DNA from: Lysobacterales bacterium 63-13
GTDB lineage: Bacteria > Pseudomonadota > Gammaproteobacteria > Xanthomonadales > Rhodanobacteraceae
Direction: 5' to 3'
Assembly: GCA_001899855.1 (NCBI GenBank)
Contig: MKWR01000011.1
Coordinates: 62,001 to 126,000, forward strand
Length of the DNA: 64,000 nucleotides
Part shown: positions 28,010 through 37,900 of the stretch, in pieces
Numbering within the stretch: position 1 is the first letter of the stretch
Layout: every line of letters begins with the position of its first letter
The notes under the pieces: model-generated
Databases searched by the model: none
What the model saw: the letters and a program-made list of their open reading frames with translations, nothing else
What the model was told of the DNA's origin: nothing
Translations under genes and position numbers: made by a program

Positions 28010-28761
28010 GCGTCGCCGTGCCCGCGCCCGTGCAGCGGGCCGGACTGGCGCGTTACCTGCTGGTCGAGGTCATTGCGATCAGCGCCTTGTTTGCCGCCGC
28101 CGCGCTGTTCCTGCGCGCTTCCGGGTGGGACCTGCGCATCGAGGATCTGTTCTACGATCCGCGCCTGCAGGATTTCCGCCTGCGGCATTCGCCCTGGCTG
28201 GAATTGCTCGGCCACCAGTTGTTGCTGGTCGTGCCCATCGGCATTGGTTTCCTCGCTGGCATTGCCGCGCTTGCCGCTCCGCGCTTCGAGATCTTGCGTC
28301 CATGGCGCGGCGTGTTGTGGGCCGTGCTGGCGTCGATCTGCATCGGCCCCTTGCTGATCGGCATCCTCAAGCAGGTCACCGCCGCGCATTGTCCGTGGGA
28401 CATCGTGCGCTACGGCGGCTATGCCGACTACGTGCAGGACTGGTTCGCGCGTTCACGCGCCGACGCCGGTCGCTGCCTGCCCAACAGCCATGCCGGTGCC
28501 GGCTTCTCGCTGCTGGCCTTGTACTTTGCCGGCTGGGCCGCCGGTCACCGTGGCTGGCGCTGGTCGGGGCTTGCCATTGGTCTCCTTGCCGGCGTGCTTT
28601 TCGGCCTCGTGCGTACCGTGCAGGGCGCGCACTTCGCCAGTCATTCGCTGTGGTCGGCGGCCATCGACTGGCTGGTCGCCAGCCTCGTCTTCATGCCGCT
28701 GATCTGCACCGCGACGCGCAAGGAGCCACCCATTCCCCAGGCGACGGGCGCGGCGCGATGA
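28006..28761 (+). CDS. PAP2-family phosphatase (membrane)
   Basis: KQVTAAHCPWDI, CLPNSHAGAGFSLLALYF, RTVQGAHFASHSLWSAAIDW; overlaps upstream stop by 4 nt. Confidence 0.88.
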   Translation: MSVAVPAPVQRAGLARYLLVEVIAISALFAAAALFLRASGWDLRIEDLFYDPRLQDFRLRHSPWLELLGHQLLLVVPIGIGFLAGIAALAAPRFEILRPWRGVLWAVLASICIGPLLIGILKQVTAAHCPWDIVRYGGYADYVQDWFARSRADAGRCLPNSHAGAGFSLLALYFAGWAAGHRGWRWSGLAIGLLAGVLFGLVRTVQGAHFASHSLWSAAIDWLVASLVFMPLICTATRKEPPIPQATGAAR

Positions 28762-28782
28762 GGGCCGCGGCGACGACCGTGC

Positions 28783-29712
28783 TCAGGCCTGCGGCGGATG
28801 CGCCAGGCCGAAATCGATGGCCGCGCAGACGGCAGCGGCTTGTGCCGCGTTGCATTGCCAGGGCGTCGCGCGCGGGCTGTCGGGGTAGACTTCGGTGGTT
28901 GTCGTGTACGCCGCGTTGGTGACGCCCGCGCACAGGCCGAGAGGCTTGAATGCGTAGCGAATGACGCCGGGCGAGTACACGGTCGAACCGATGACCTCGC
29001 CCTTGGCGTCGGCCGGCGCAATATGCGTGATCTTCGCCACCGCATCGATGATCGCCTGCTGGAATGCCGGCTGCGGCTTGTCTTCGTCATCGACCAGATA
29101 GAAGCCGTCGGGAATCTCGCCAGGCTCGAAGGCGACGCCGTCGCGCGCGGCCAGTGCCGGGCGGAATTCGGATTCGTCGCTGTCGGTGGTCTCGTGCAGG
29201 TCGATATGCACGAGGACGCGATCGACCCAGGGCGCCACCAGCTCCATCAGCGCGGCGGATTCCTGCGCCGGACTGTCGGCGCGGAACGAGCGGTTCGGAT
29301 CGATCGCCTCGCGGTTCCAGCGATGGATCATCTCGTAGGCCCAGGGACTCACGCAGGGCGCGACCAGCAGGTTGACCTTGCCGGCATAGTCGGCGGCGTG
29401 CTGGTCGAGGAACTGCAGGGCGCCATGCACGCCACTGGTTTCATAACCGTGCACGCCACCGCTGACGAGGATGATCGGCAGCGCGTCGTCCCAGGCATGG
29501 CTGCGCAGCGCCAGCAGCGGGTAGCGCTCGGGGTGATGATCGAGCTGCCCGTACTGCTCGACGTCAAAACGCGTGTGCAAGGCATCGATCACCGCCAGGA
29601 CCTCGTCGGCGTAACTGCGCTTGAGCGACTGCCGCGCCAGCCAGGCGGCTTTCTCGTTCGCGCCCCACGGCGTGCCGGGTGTGCCGATTGGATAAGGTGC
29701 CGGATGGGTCAT
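28783..29712 (-). CDS. M14-family metallocarboxypeptidase/AstE-like deacylase
   Basis: SGGVHGYETSGVHGALQFL, NREAIDPNRSF, LVHIDLHETTDSDESEFRP. Confidence 0.85.
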   Translation of the reverse strand: MTHPAPYPIGTPGTPWGANEKAAWLARQSLKRSYADEVLAVIDALHTRFDVEQYGQLDHHPERYPLLALRSHAWDDALPIILVSGGVHGYETSGVHGALQFLDQHAADYAGKVNLLVAPCVSPWAYEMIHRWNREAIDPNRSFRADSPAQESAALMELVAPWVDRVLVHIDLHETTDSDESEFRPALAARDGVAFEPGEIPDGFYLVDDEDKPQPAFQQAIIDAVAKITHIAPADAKGEVIGSTVYSPGVIRYAFKPLGLCAGVTNAAYTTTTEVYPDSPRATPWQCNAAQAAAVCAAIDFGLAHPPQA

Positions 29713-29898
29713 GGCGTCATGCACTCCGAGGGTCAGCGGAATCGAGCAGCGCACTTTATCATCCTGCGCACGATGCCCTGGCGCGCGCGCCGTCCTCTCC
29801 GGCAAACGGCGTGACCGGGTTCCCAATGCTCACTGCATGGGGCAAGGTAGCGGGCCTGGCCCGCACTGCGCGGGTCGCATGCACGCGGAGATTCCGAC

Positions 29899-30525
29899 AT
29901 GACAATGCCTGGCTTGCCCACGGCCGCACTGCTGGCACTGGCGACACTTCTTGGCGCATGTGCGCAGCCGGCTGCGACAGCGGACACCGCCGCGCCGATG
30001 ACTGCAGCGGATGCGCACGACGTGCAGCAGCAGTTCTTCAATGCCATCGCCCGTCGCTGCGGCGAGGCGTTCGGCGGACGCCTGGTTTCCACCGATGCCG
30101 CCGACGCGGACATGGCCGGCCAGGCCATGGTCATGCACATCAGCAAATGCACGGCTGACGAAATCCGCATCCCCTTCCATGTCGGCGACAACCGTTCACG
30201 TACCTGGGTGTTGAGTCGCACCGCGCAGGACCTGCGGCTGAAACATGATCATCGCCATGCAGATGGCAGCGAGGATGCGATCACCCAGTATGGCGGCGAC
30301 ACCGTCAACCCGGGCAGCGCGACGCGCCAGGAGTTTCCCGCCGACGCGCAGTCCATCGCCTTGTTCACCGCCAATGCCATGCAGGTGTCCAACGGCAATG
30401 TCTGGGCCGTGGAAGTGGACGACAAACGCTTTGCCTATGAACTTCGTCGCCAGGGCCGCTGGTTCCGCGTCGAATTCAACCTGACCCATGCGCTTGCGCC
30501 GCCGCCTGCGGCCTGGGGCGCGTGA
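29899..30525 (+). CDS. Predicted lipoprotein, hypothetical
   Basis: Signal with lipobox LLGAC; no family recognised. Confidence 0.7.
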   Translation: MTMPGLPTAALLALATLLGACAQPAATADTAAPMTAADAHDVQQQFFNAIARRCGEAFGGRLVSTDAADADMAGQAMVMHISKCTADEIRIPFHVGDNRSRTWVLSRTAQDLRLKHDHRHADGSEDAITQYGGDTVNPGSATRQEFPADAQSIALFTANAMQVSNGNVWAVEVDDKRFAYELRRQGRWFRVEFNLTHALAPPPAAWGA

Positions 30526-30532
30526 AGCCTGC

Positions 30533-30952
30533 CTACAGCGAAAACGCCTCGGCGGGAACGCCCGGCACGCTGGCCGTGGATCTTTCCCGGCGCACGACAA
30601 AGGTGTTGGCAACCCGAGAGGATTTATTGATGGCCTTGCTGGCAATGCGCCGGTAGATGCTGCGCTTGCCCTGCACGTTGATCTGCATGTCACTGAGCAG
30701 GTAGTAGCTGCCGCCGGAAATCCGCCCCAGCATTTTTTCATCGATGCTGCCGCGTTCGACCGGCACCACCCAATCCGGCGCAGGTACGCGGCGAACCTCG
30801 TCGACGTCCGCCAGCGCCGGCGTCAGCGCCAGAAGCAGGAGCCAGGCAGCCAGATGCGAGAGGATTCGCCGTCGCTTGCCGCTGGAACGTTCCTGTTCAA
30901 CTGTCACGTTGGCTCCTTGCTCGGCTGCAAAGTCGATGTCGCACGTTTCCAT
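30533..30952 (-). pseudogene. Possible N-terminal remnant of a DUF3857/transglutaminase-type secreted protein
   Basis: DEVRRVPAPDWVVPVE...GGSYYLLSDMQINVQGKRSIYRRIASKAINKSS then rapid stop; resembles start of DUF3857 proteins. Confidence 0.4.
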
Positions 30953-31100
30953 TGGCGATGGTCACCGATCGGCGTCGACAGTTCCAGTGCGCAACGCGGA
31001 GGCCGCCGCGCAATGTGCGGGCGTCCAGTCCCGCCTTGCAGGGCAGGCCGGCGTGGCAGCGCCGGCGAGGCGTGCGCTGCCGATTGCGGTTTCGCGTGGT

Positions 31101-32573
31101 TCAGTCGTCGAAGCCGCTGCCGAAAATGCGATCGGGATTCACTTCGACGGCGCCAATGTCGCAGAGCGTCGCCAGGCCGCCATTGACCGGGCGCGGCAAG
31201 CCGCGTGCATCGACTGAAGGACAGCCGGAATTGATGCCGTTGTCGATCAGCACGCTGCCGACGGGGGGGTGCACGGTGGGTATCTTTCCGTAGGTCTGCG
31301 TTGCCGCGACGAGGCCAAAGGTATTGCCGGGGAACTGCAAGGTCAGCAGTTCGGTGCCGCCGTTGGCAAAGAAAAAGCAGCTGTCATCGCTGGTGAAGAC
31401 CTGGCCGCCGAGTTGCACATCGGCGCTGGCCGGGACGCAGCCCGGGCCCGCCAGCGGTTGCGCGAACACGGTATTGCGTACCTCGCTGATCGTCGCGCCA
31501 TTCTGCAGTTGCAGATGCGCTGCCGACCCGCCGAATGAACTCGAATTGCGCGCAAAGGTGCTGTTGCGCAACTGGATCGTCGTCGGCGGCGCACTGGTGC
31601 GCGTCAGCATGTAGATGGCACCGACAAAAAAACCGGTGTTTTCGAAAAATGTCGCATTGGTTGCCACCAGGCGCACGCTGTAGCCGGCAATGGCGCCGCC
31701 CTCGAAGGCCTCGTTCTGGCCAAAGTACACGCGATCGAGATTGACCAGGCTGGTCGTGCCCTGGCCAAAGACAGACAGCGCGCCGCCATCGCCGGCCTGT
31801 TGTGAGCCGGTCGACGGGCAGGTTGTCGCATTGTTGACAAACTGCACATCGGTCAGCGACGCACTGCCACCGACGGGCACATTGAGGGCAAGGGCACCGC
31901 CACTGCCGCCGCGACAGTTCGTGGCGCTGCTCGGGCTGGCGTCGGTGCGGTTGCCGATGAAGCGCGTCGACTCGATCAACACCGAGGCGCCGGATGAATT
32001 CACGGCACCGCCGGCATTGACCAGACCGACGATGCCACCGTCCGAAGAGGCATTGCCGGTGAAGCGGGTGCGGGTCAGGCGCAGGTTGCCATTGGTCCTG
32101 ATCGCGCCGCCGCCGGAGCCGGAGGCGCTGGGCCCCCAGCTGAAGCAGCTGTCAAACGTCGAATCGAAAACCTGCAGGCTGCCCGTGGTCTTGACATCGA
32201 CGCAGCCGCCGCCGTCGCCGTTGGAGCCGTTGCGCAAGTTCATGTGATCGAAGCGGATGCTCTGCGCGCTGCCGCCGGTGGCGAACTTCAGTATTGGCCA
32301 GCCCGCGCCATTGATGCGCAAATCGGGACTGGCGCTGCCATCGAGGACGATCGATTGGCCCACCAGGGCGGGCAACGGCGAGGTGATGACGATGTCGACG
32401 CTGCCGGGGATCTCGAAGCGGATCGTCTGCACGCCATTGCTCGGCTGCATCTGGGTGATGGCCGCGCGCAAGGTGCCGGCGCCGCCGTCTCCCAGGGTGT
32501 TGACGATGAAGGTGTTGTCGGCGGGGCACGGCAGCGCCGCAAGCAGTCCGGTCAGCAGCAGGAAACGACGCAT
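31101..32573 (-). CDS. Secreted right-handed beta-helix repeat protein
   Basis: MRRFLLLTGLLAALPCPADNTFIVNTLGDGGAGTLRAAITQMQ...; repeated (N)xFxxNxAxxGGA motifs; C-terminus DRIFGSGFDD. Confidence 0.85.
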   Translation of the reverse strand: MRRFLLLTGLLAALPCPADNTFIVNTLGDGGAGTLRAAITQMQPSNGVQTIRFEIPGSVDIVITSPLPALVGQSIVLDGSASPDLRINGAGWPILKFATGGSAQSIRFDHMNLRNGSNGDGGGCVDVKTTGSLQVFDSTFDSCFSWGPSASGSGGGAIRTNGNLRLTRTRFTGNASSDGGIVGLVNAGGAVNSSGASVLIESTRFIGNRTDASPSSATNCRGGSGGALALNVPVGGSASLTDVQFVNNATTCPSTGSQQAGDGGALSVFGQGTTSLVNLDRVYFGQNEAFEGGAIAGYSVRLVATNATFFENTGFFVGAIYMLTRTSAPPTTIQLRNSTFARNSSSFGGSAAHLQLQNGATISEVRNTVFAQPLAGPGCVPASADVQLGGQVFTSDDSCFFFANGGTELLTLQFPGNTFGLVAATQTYGKIPTVHPPVGSVLIDNGINSGCPSVDARGLPRPVNGGLATLCDIGAVEVNPDRIFGSGFDD

Positions 32574-32844
32574 GGCTAAACCCCGCGGATTGAAGTTGCC
32601 ACTTCTACGCAAGTCGGCAGACGATACCCCAAAGGCGGCCCGGAAGCGCGTGGTTGCGGGCATGTTGCAGCGCGTCTTGCTGATCCATACGCCGGCGTAC
32701 AGACTTCGCGCCGATCCGCTCATCGAGGGAGGACTGCGCGACCGCTGGGGAGAAGCGGCACGCGGTGCGATGGCGGCATCAGCTCGGCCTTCCTGAGCAA
32801 GGCCAAACCCGCTTGTCCACCATGCTTTCCTGGGAGGGAATGCT

Positions 32845-34788
32845 GTGAATCGAACCCAACTTGCGTCATCCCTGATTGCGCTGCTTGTTTCCCTGCCACT
32901 GCTGGCTGCGGAAGAGCAGGCCGACGTGGCCGCCTTCGCCAAGCAACTGTCCGGCCCTGCCGCCGAGATCGCGAGCATGCGCGCGCCCTCGCCAATCGAT
33001 GCCACGATCCATTCGCGCAGCGCCCTGTTGCCCGTGCATTTCAGCGACAACGGTTCCGCCGAGCTGAGTTGGCAAGGCACCTTGCCGGTGGAGAACGGCA
33101 CGCTGCGCTTTGTCGTCTTCGAGCCGGCCGACAGCAACTGGCAGGTGGAACTGGTCAACGCCAGTGGGCGCGCCGTCTCGGCGGCATCCCGGGCCAGCCG
33201 CGTCATCGATACCGATTTCGGCATCGAACAGGCCCGCGTTCCGGCCATGCGCTACGACTTCGACACGCTCGACGGCGACAACTGGACGCTGCGCTTGCGC
33301 GCGCCGGCCAACGCCAAGGACGGCTTTGTCCTCATCGAGGGCGACGAAGCCACCGAGCTGGCCTCGTGGCAGACCCACGCGCGGCAACTGGTCGGCCAGC
33401 GCCTTGGCCTCACCGCGCTGCTGACCACTTCCCTTGATGACAACGTGCACGTCGGCAAGCGTGCCGGCCGCATCAGCCAGGCGAGCATCCGCGTCACCGC
33501 GCCGGATCATTCCGTTGCCAGCTATCCAATGTTCGATGATGGACGCCACAACGACGGCGTGGCCGGCGATGGCCTGTTTGCCGGTGATTTCCCGGCCAGC
33601 ATGAGCGGCAATTACGTGGCCCAGGTCGAGGCGCGCGGCGTCAATGAGCGCGGCAAGGCCTTCGTGCGCACCGCCGAGCATCTGCTGCCGGTGGTCGATG
33701 CCAGCCTTGCCCTGGGCGCAACGCGCGCGGTCGCCGTCGCTGGCGACACGGATCGCCTGTCCATCCGCGTGCCGGTCAGCGCACGCAATCCGGGCCAGCA
33801 CTATCGCGCGATCGGCGAGGTGTGGGGCGCTAATGCGCAGGGCAAGCCGACCGCGGTCGCCTGGCTTGGCGGCATGGTCACGCCGGTCGACGGCGTGCTG
33901 TCTCTGGGCTTCGATGAGCGCTGGTTCGTGCTGGCAGGCACCAAGGGCCCGTACGAGCTGCGCAACCTGCGCATCGAGGATGCCGACAACTTCATCACCG
34001 TGGCCTCGGCGGGACGCATGGCGCTCGATGTTCCCGCACTGCGCACGCGTGCCCGGGCATCCGAGATCGTCATCGACGAACGCATGACCATGGGGCCGCG
34101 TCCGGCCGAGGGGCACAGCACGCAAGGCGTCGGCACGCGTCTGCTGCTCGTCCATGGCTATTGCTCGGGCGGGGTCTGGCCGGCTTCGCAGTTCGCCACC
34201 TCATCGACCTTTCTGGACGTCAACCAGAACCGCAGCAACGACCAGTTCGCCCAGCGCATCCGCACCTTCGGTTCCACCTGGAACTCGTTCGGCACGGTCG
34301 CGCACAGCCAGGGCGGCATGGCCTCGCTGCACCTCTACGCCTACTACTGGAGCGGCCTCGACAACGCCACCGGCAATCGCCTGATGCAATCGGTCGGCAC
34401 GCCGTACAAGGGCACCAACCTGGCCGGCATCCTCGCCACCCTCGGCAACTGGTTCGGCGTGGCTTGCGGCTCCAACAGCAACCTGACCTACAGCGGCGCA
34501 TCGGCATGGCTGGCCGGCATCCCGACCGCATCGCGCGGCAAAGTAAATTACTACACGACCTCGTTCAAGCTGACCAACTGGTACACCAACGACTACTGCC
34601 AGTTCGCCACCGATCTCGTCCTCAGTGATCCGGAAGACGGCACCACCGAGCAGGTCAACGGCCAGCTTTCCGGCGGCATCAATCGCGGCCATGTCACCGG
34701 CCAATGCCACACCAGCGGCATGCGTGATCCGGCGCAATACCTCAACACCACCCGCAACTCGACGATGAACAGCAACGCCGCACGTTGA
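32845..34788 (+). CDS. Secreted alpha/beta-hydrolase, conditioned medium factor-like
   Basis: Signal peptide; FDDGRHNDGVAGDGLFAGDFPA (choice-of-anchor-X-like); LLLVHGYCSGGVWP and GTVAHSQGGMASLHLYAYYW lipase-like nucleophile elbow. Confidence 0.75.
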   Translation: MNRTQLASSLIALLVSLPLLAAEEQADVAAFAKQLSGPAAEIASMRAPSPIDATIHSRSALLPVHFSDNGSAELSWQGTLPVENGTLRFVVFEPADSNWQVELVNASGRAVSAASRASRVIDTDFGIEQARVPAMRYDFDTLDGDNWTLRLRAPANAKDGFVLIEGDEATELASWQTHARQLVGQRLGLTALLTTSLDDNVHVGKRAGRISQASIRVTAPDHSVASYPMFDDGRHNDGVAGDGLFAGDFPASMSGNYVAQVEARGVNERGKAFVRTAEHLLPVVDASLALGATRAVAVAGDTDRLSIRVPVSARNPGQHYRAIGEVWGANAQGKPTAVAWLGGMVTPVDGVLSLGFDERWFVLAGTKGPYELRNLRIEDADNFITVASAGRMALDVPALRTRARASEIVIDERMTMGPRPAEGHSTQGVGTRLLLVHGYCSGGVWPASQFATSSTFLDVNQNRSNDQFAQRIRTFGSTWNSFGTVAHSQGGMASLHLYAYYWSGLDNATGNRLMQSVGTPYKGTNLAGILATLGNWFGVACGSNSNLTYSGASAWLAGIPTASRGKVNYYTTSFKLTNWYTNDYCQFATDLVLSDPEDGTTEQVNGQLSGGINRGHVTGQCHTSGMRDPAQYLNTTRNSTMNSNAAR

Positions 34789-34985
34789 GTTCGAACCTTC
34801 GAGGCGCGACGCCTGTCGCGCCTCGAACTTCGCCAAGTTCCGAGCTGCGGGATGCCGGCGATGCCCGGCACTTGCCGAAATCTGCAATCTGCCCTCGATT
34901 GGAATGGACGCCAGTCCCCGTTTCGCGATAATGCGGAGCGACCCCGCGCGCAATGCTGCGGTGCTGCAAATTCCGGGGAAGGGAA

Positions 34986-37900
34986 ATGTCAGACGCCAAG
35001 ACCAGATTGCCGCGCGTGGCCTACGCTGCGTTGTGGACCGTGCTCTCACTATTGATTGCGTCGCCGTCGTTCGCGGAATCAACAGCTGCGTTCCAGTTGC
35101 TCGAATACAATGCGCCCGAGGCAGCGGCGGAACGCGCTGGCAGCCTTGCCGGGGGCAGCGCCATGCCGAACGCGATTGCCGGCGGCACGGATCTGCCGAT
35201 CGAAGTGGAACCGAACGGCACCGCGGCGAGTGCCACGCCACTTTCCGGCACCAGCCTGCGCATCAAGGGAACGGTGTTCCCTGCCGCTGATGCCGATTTC
35301 TATTCATTCACGGCTGCCGCTGGCGACCGCATCTATGCGGCGACACAGACGCAGTCCGACGCATCCGCTTCCGGTGACACGACCCTGCAACTGGTTGCCA
35401 GCGACGGCTCCACCGTAATCGAGACCGACAACAACGACGGCACCTTCAACGCCAGCAGTTCATCGCTGGCCGGCATGCTGATCCCATCTGCCGGAACCTA
35501 CTACCTGCGTGTCGCGCACAACCTCACGACCGGCACGGTGCGGCCATATTTCCTCTATTTCCGCCAGCAAAGCGCGCCGCCGACCGCCGAGGCCGAGCCG
35601 AACAACACGCCGGCAACGGCAACGCCGATACCGGCCTCGGGACATGTCTCGGGCACGATCAGCGCAGTCTCGCCAGGTGAATCGGATTTCTACAGCATCA
35701 CCCTGGCTGCCGGCGATACGGTTTACCTCAGCCTCGACATGAATCCGGAGCGCGATGCGGCGGTCTGGAACGGACGCCTCGGTTTCGCCCTGTTCGGCAA
35801 CCCGCCGGCCAACCAGATCCTGCTGGCCAATGATGCCAACCTGGGTGTTACGCCAGCCGACCCCAATTCGGAAGCCTTCTTCTTCACGGTCAAGGATGCC
35901 GGCACCTATTACGTCTACGTTGATTCGACCGCTGCCGCCGGCCTTGGTGCCAACGCAACCTACAACCTCAGTGTCTCGGTGCTGCCGCCGCCAACGCCTG
36001 CCGGCATGTGCACGACCTACACCTCGACCGACGTGCCGCAAACGATCCCGACCGTGACCGGGTCCGTGAGCTCGACATTGACCATCCCCGGCAACCCGCG
36101 CATTGCCGATCTCGATGTCTCGATCAATCTCAACCATACCTTCATGCAGGACATCGATGCACATCTGATCTCGCCGGCCGGCAACGACAATGGCCTGTTC
36201 ACGGACATCGGTGCGAGCACCGTCGGCGGTGCGCAGACCCTGATGGACATCGTCCTCGATGACGAAGCCGCCGTGCCGTTCGCGTTTGCCTTGACCGCCG
36301 CATACCGTGTGCAACCCGAGTTGAACTACCGCCTGGCCTGGTTCGATGGCGAGGACGCGGGCGGCACCTGGACCCTGCAATTGCGTGACGATGCGACTGG
36401 AGACGGCGGCACGCTGAACGCCTGGAGCATCACCGTCTGCGAACCGCCGCCACCCCCGGCCTGCCCGGCCGGCACTGTGCAGACGACGGTCTACAGCACC
36501 GACTTCGAAGCCGGGGCCACGGGCTTCACCCATTCCGGCACGGGCGATGAATGGGAGCTCGGCCTGCCGACGTTTGCGCCAATCACCACCTGCAACAGCG
36601 GCAGCAACTGCTGGAAAACCGATCTCGACAATACCTACAACGCCAGCTCCAGCCAGGATCTGCTGTCACCGAACATCAATCTCGGCGGCCTGCAAGCACC
36701 GGTACTGATCCGCTGGGCGCAGCGCTATCAAATGGAATCGGCGTCCTTCGACCACTATTCGGTGACCGCGCAGGAAGTCGGCGGCGCCAATCCGCTCAAG
36801 CTGTTTGAATGGCTCGATGCCACGATGACCAATGCCGTGGGCAATCCCACGGTTACCGTGGCGGAAAGTGCCGGCTGGGCGGAGTTCACGCGCCGCGCCG
36901 ATTCTCTGGCCGGAACCAATGCCGAATTGCTGTTCCACCTCGACGGTGACACCACTGTGAACCTGGCCGGTGCGGCGATCGACGATGTCTCGGTCACTGC
37001 CTGCCGGGCGTCCAGCGCCGACCTCGCCATCACCAAGACCGATGGCGTGACCACGGCCGTGCCGGGCGGGTCGGTGACCTACACGATAACCGCGAGCAAC
37101 GCGGGCCCGGATGCGGCCGCACCAGCCACGGTGGCCGATACTTTCCCGGCAGCGCTTACCTGCACCTGGGCCTGCGTCGGTGCCGGTGGCGGCACCTGCG
37201 CCGCAGCCGGAGCCGGCAACATCAATGATGCGGCGGTGCTGCCTGCTGGCGGTTCCGTCACCTATACGGCGAGCTGCGCCATCGCCGCCTCGGCAACCGG
37301 TACGCTGTCGAACACGGCGACCGTCAGCAGCAGCGTCACCGATCCGACCCCCGGCAACAACTCGGCAACGGATACCGACACGCTGACGCCGCAGGCCGAT
37401 CTCTCGATCACCAAGACCGATGGCGTTACCTCGGTGGTGGCCGGTGGCTCGGTGAGTTACACGATCGTCGCCAGCAATGCCGGGCCAAGCAACGCGCCGG
37501 GAACGAGCGTTGTCGATACCTTCCCGGCCTCGCTGACCTGCACCTGGACCTGCACCGGGGACAGTGGCGGCACCTGCACGGCAGGCGGATCCGGCAACAT
37601 CAGCGACCTGGTCAACCTGCCGGCCGGTGCTTCGGCAATCTATATGGCCAATTGCGGCGTGTCCGCAGCCGCCTCTGGCAGCCTCTCCAATACTGCAACC
37701 GTGAGCGCACCGGGCGGTGTCACCGATCCGACGCCCGCCAACAATTCGGCAACGGATACCGACACGCTGACGTCGCAGGCCGATCTCTCGATCACCAAGA
37801 CCGATGGCGTCACCTCGGTGGTGGCCGGTGGCTCGGTGATCTACACGATCGTCGCCAGCAATGCCGGGCCAAGCAACGCGCCAGGAACGACCGTTGTCGA

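Noticed and set aside
31101-33248. 715-aa N-terminal extended version of the beta-helix ORF
   Set aside because: Signal peptide starts at 32573 (MRRFLLLTGLLAALPCPA); the extension overlaps the divergent gene starting at 32845.
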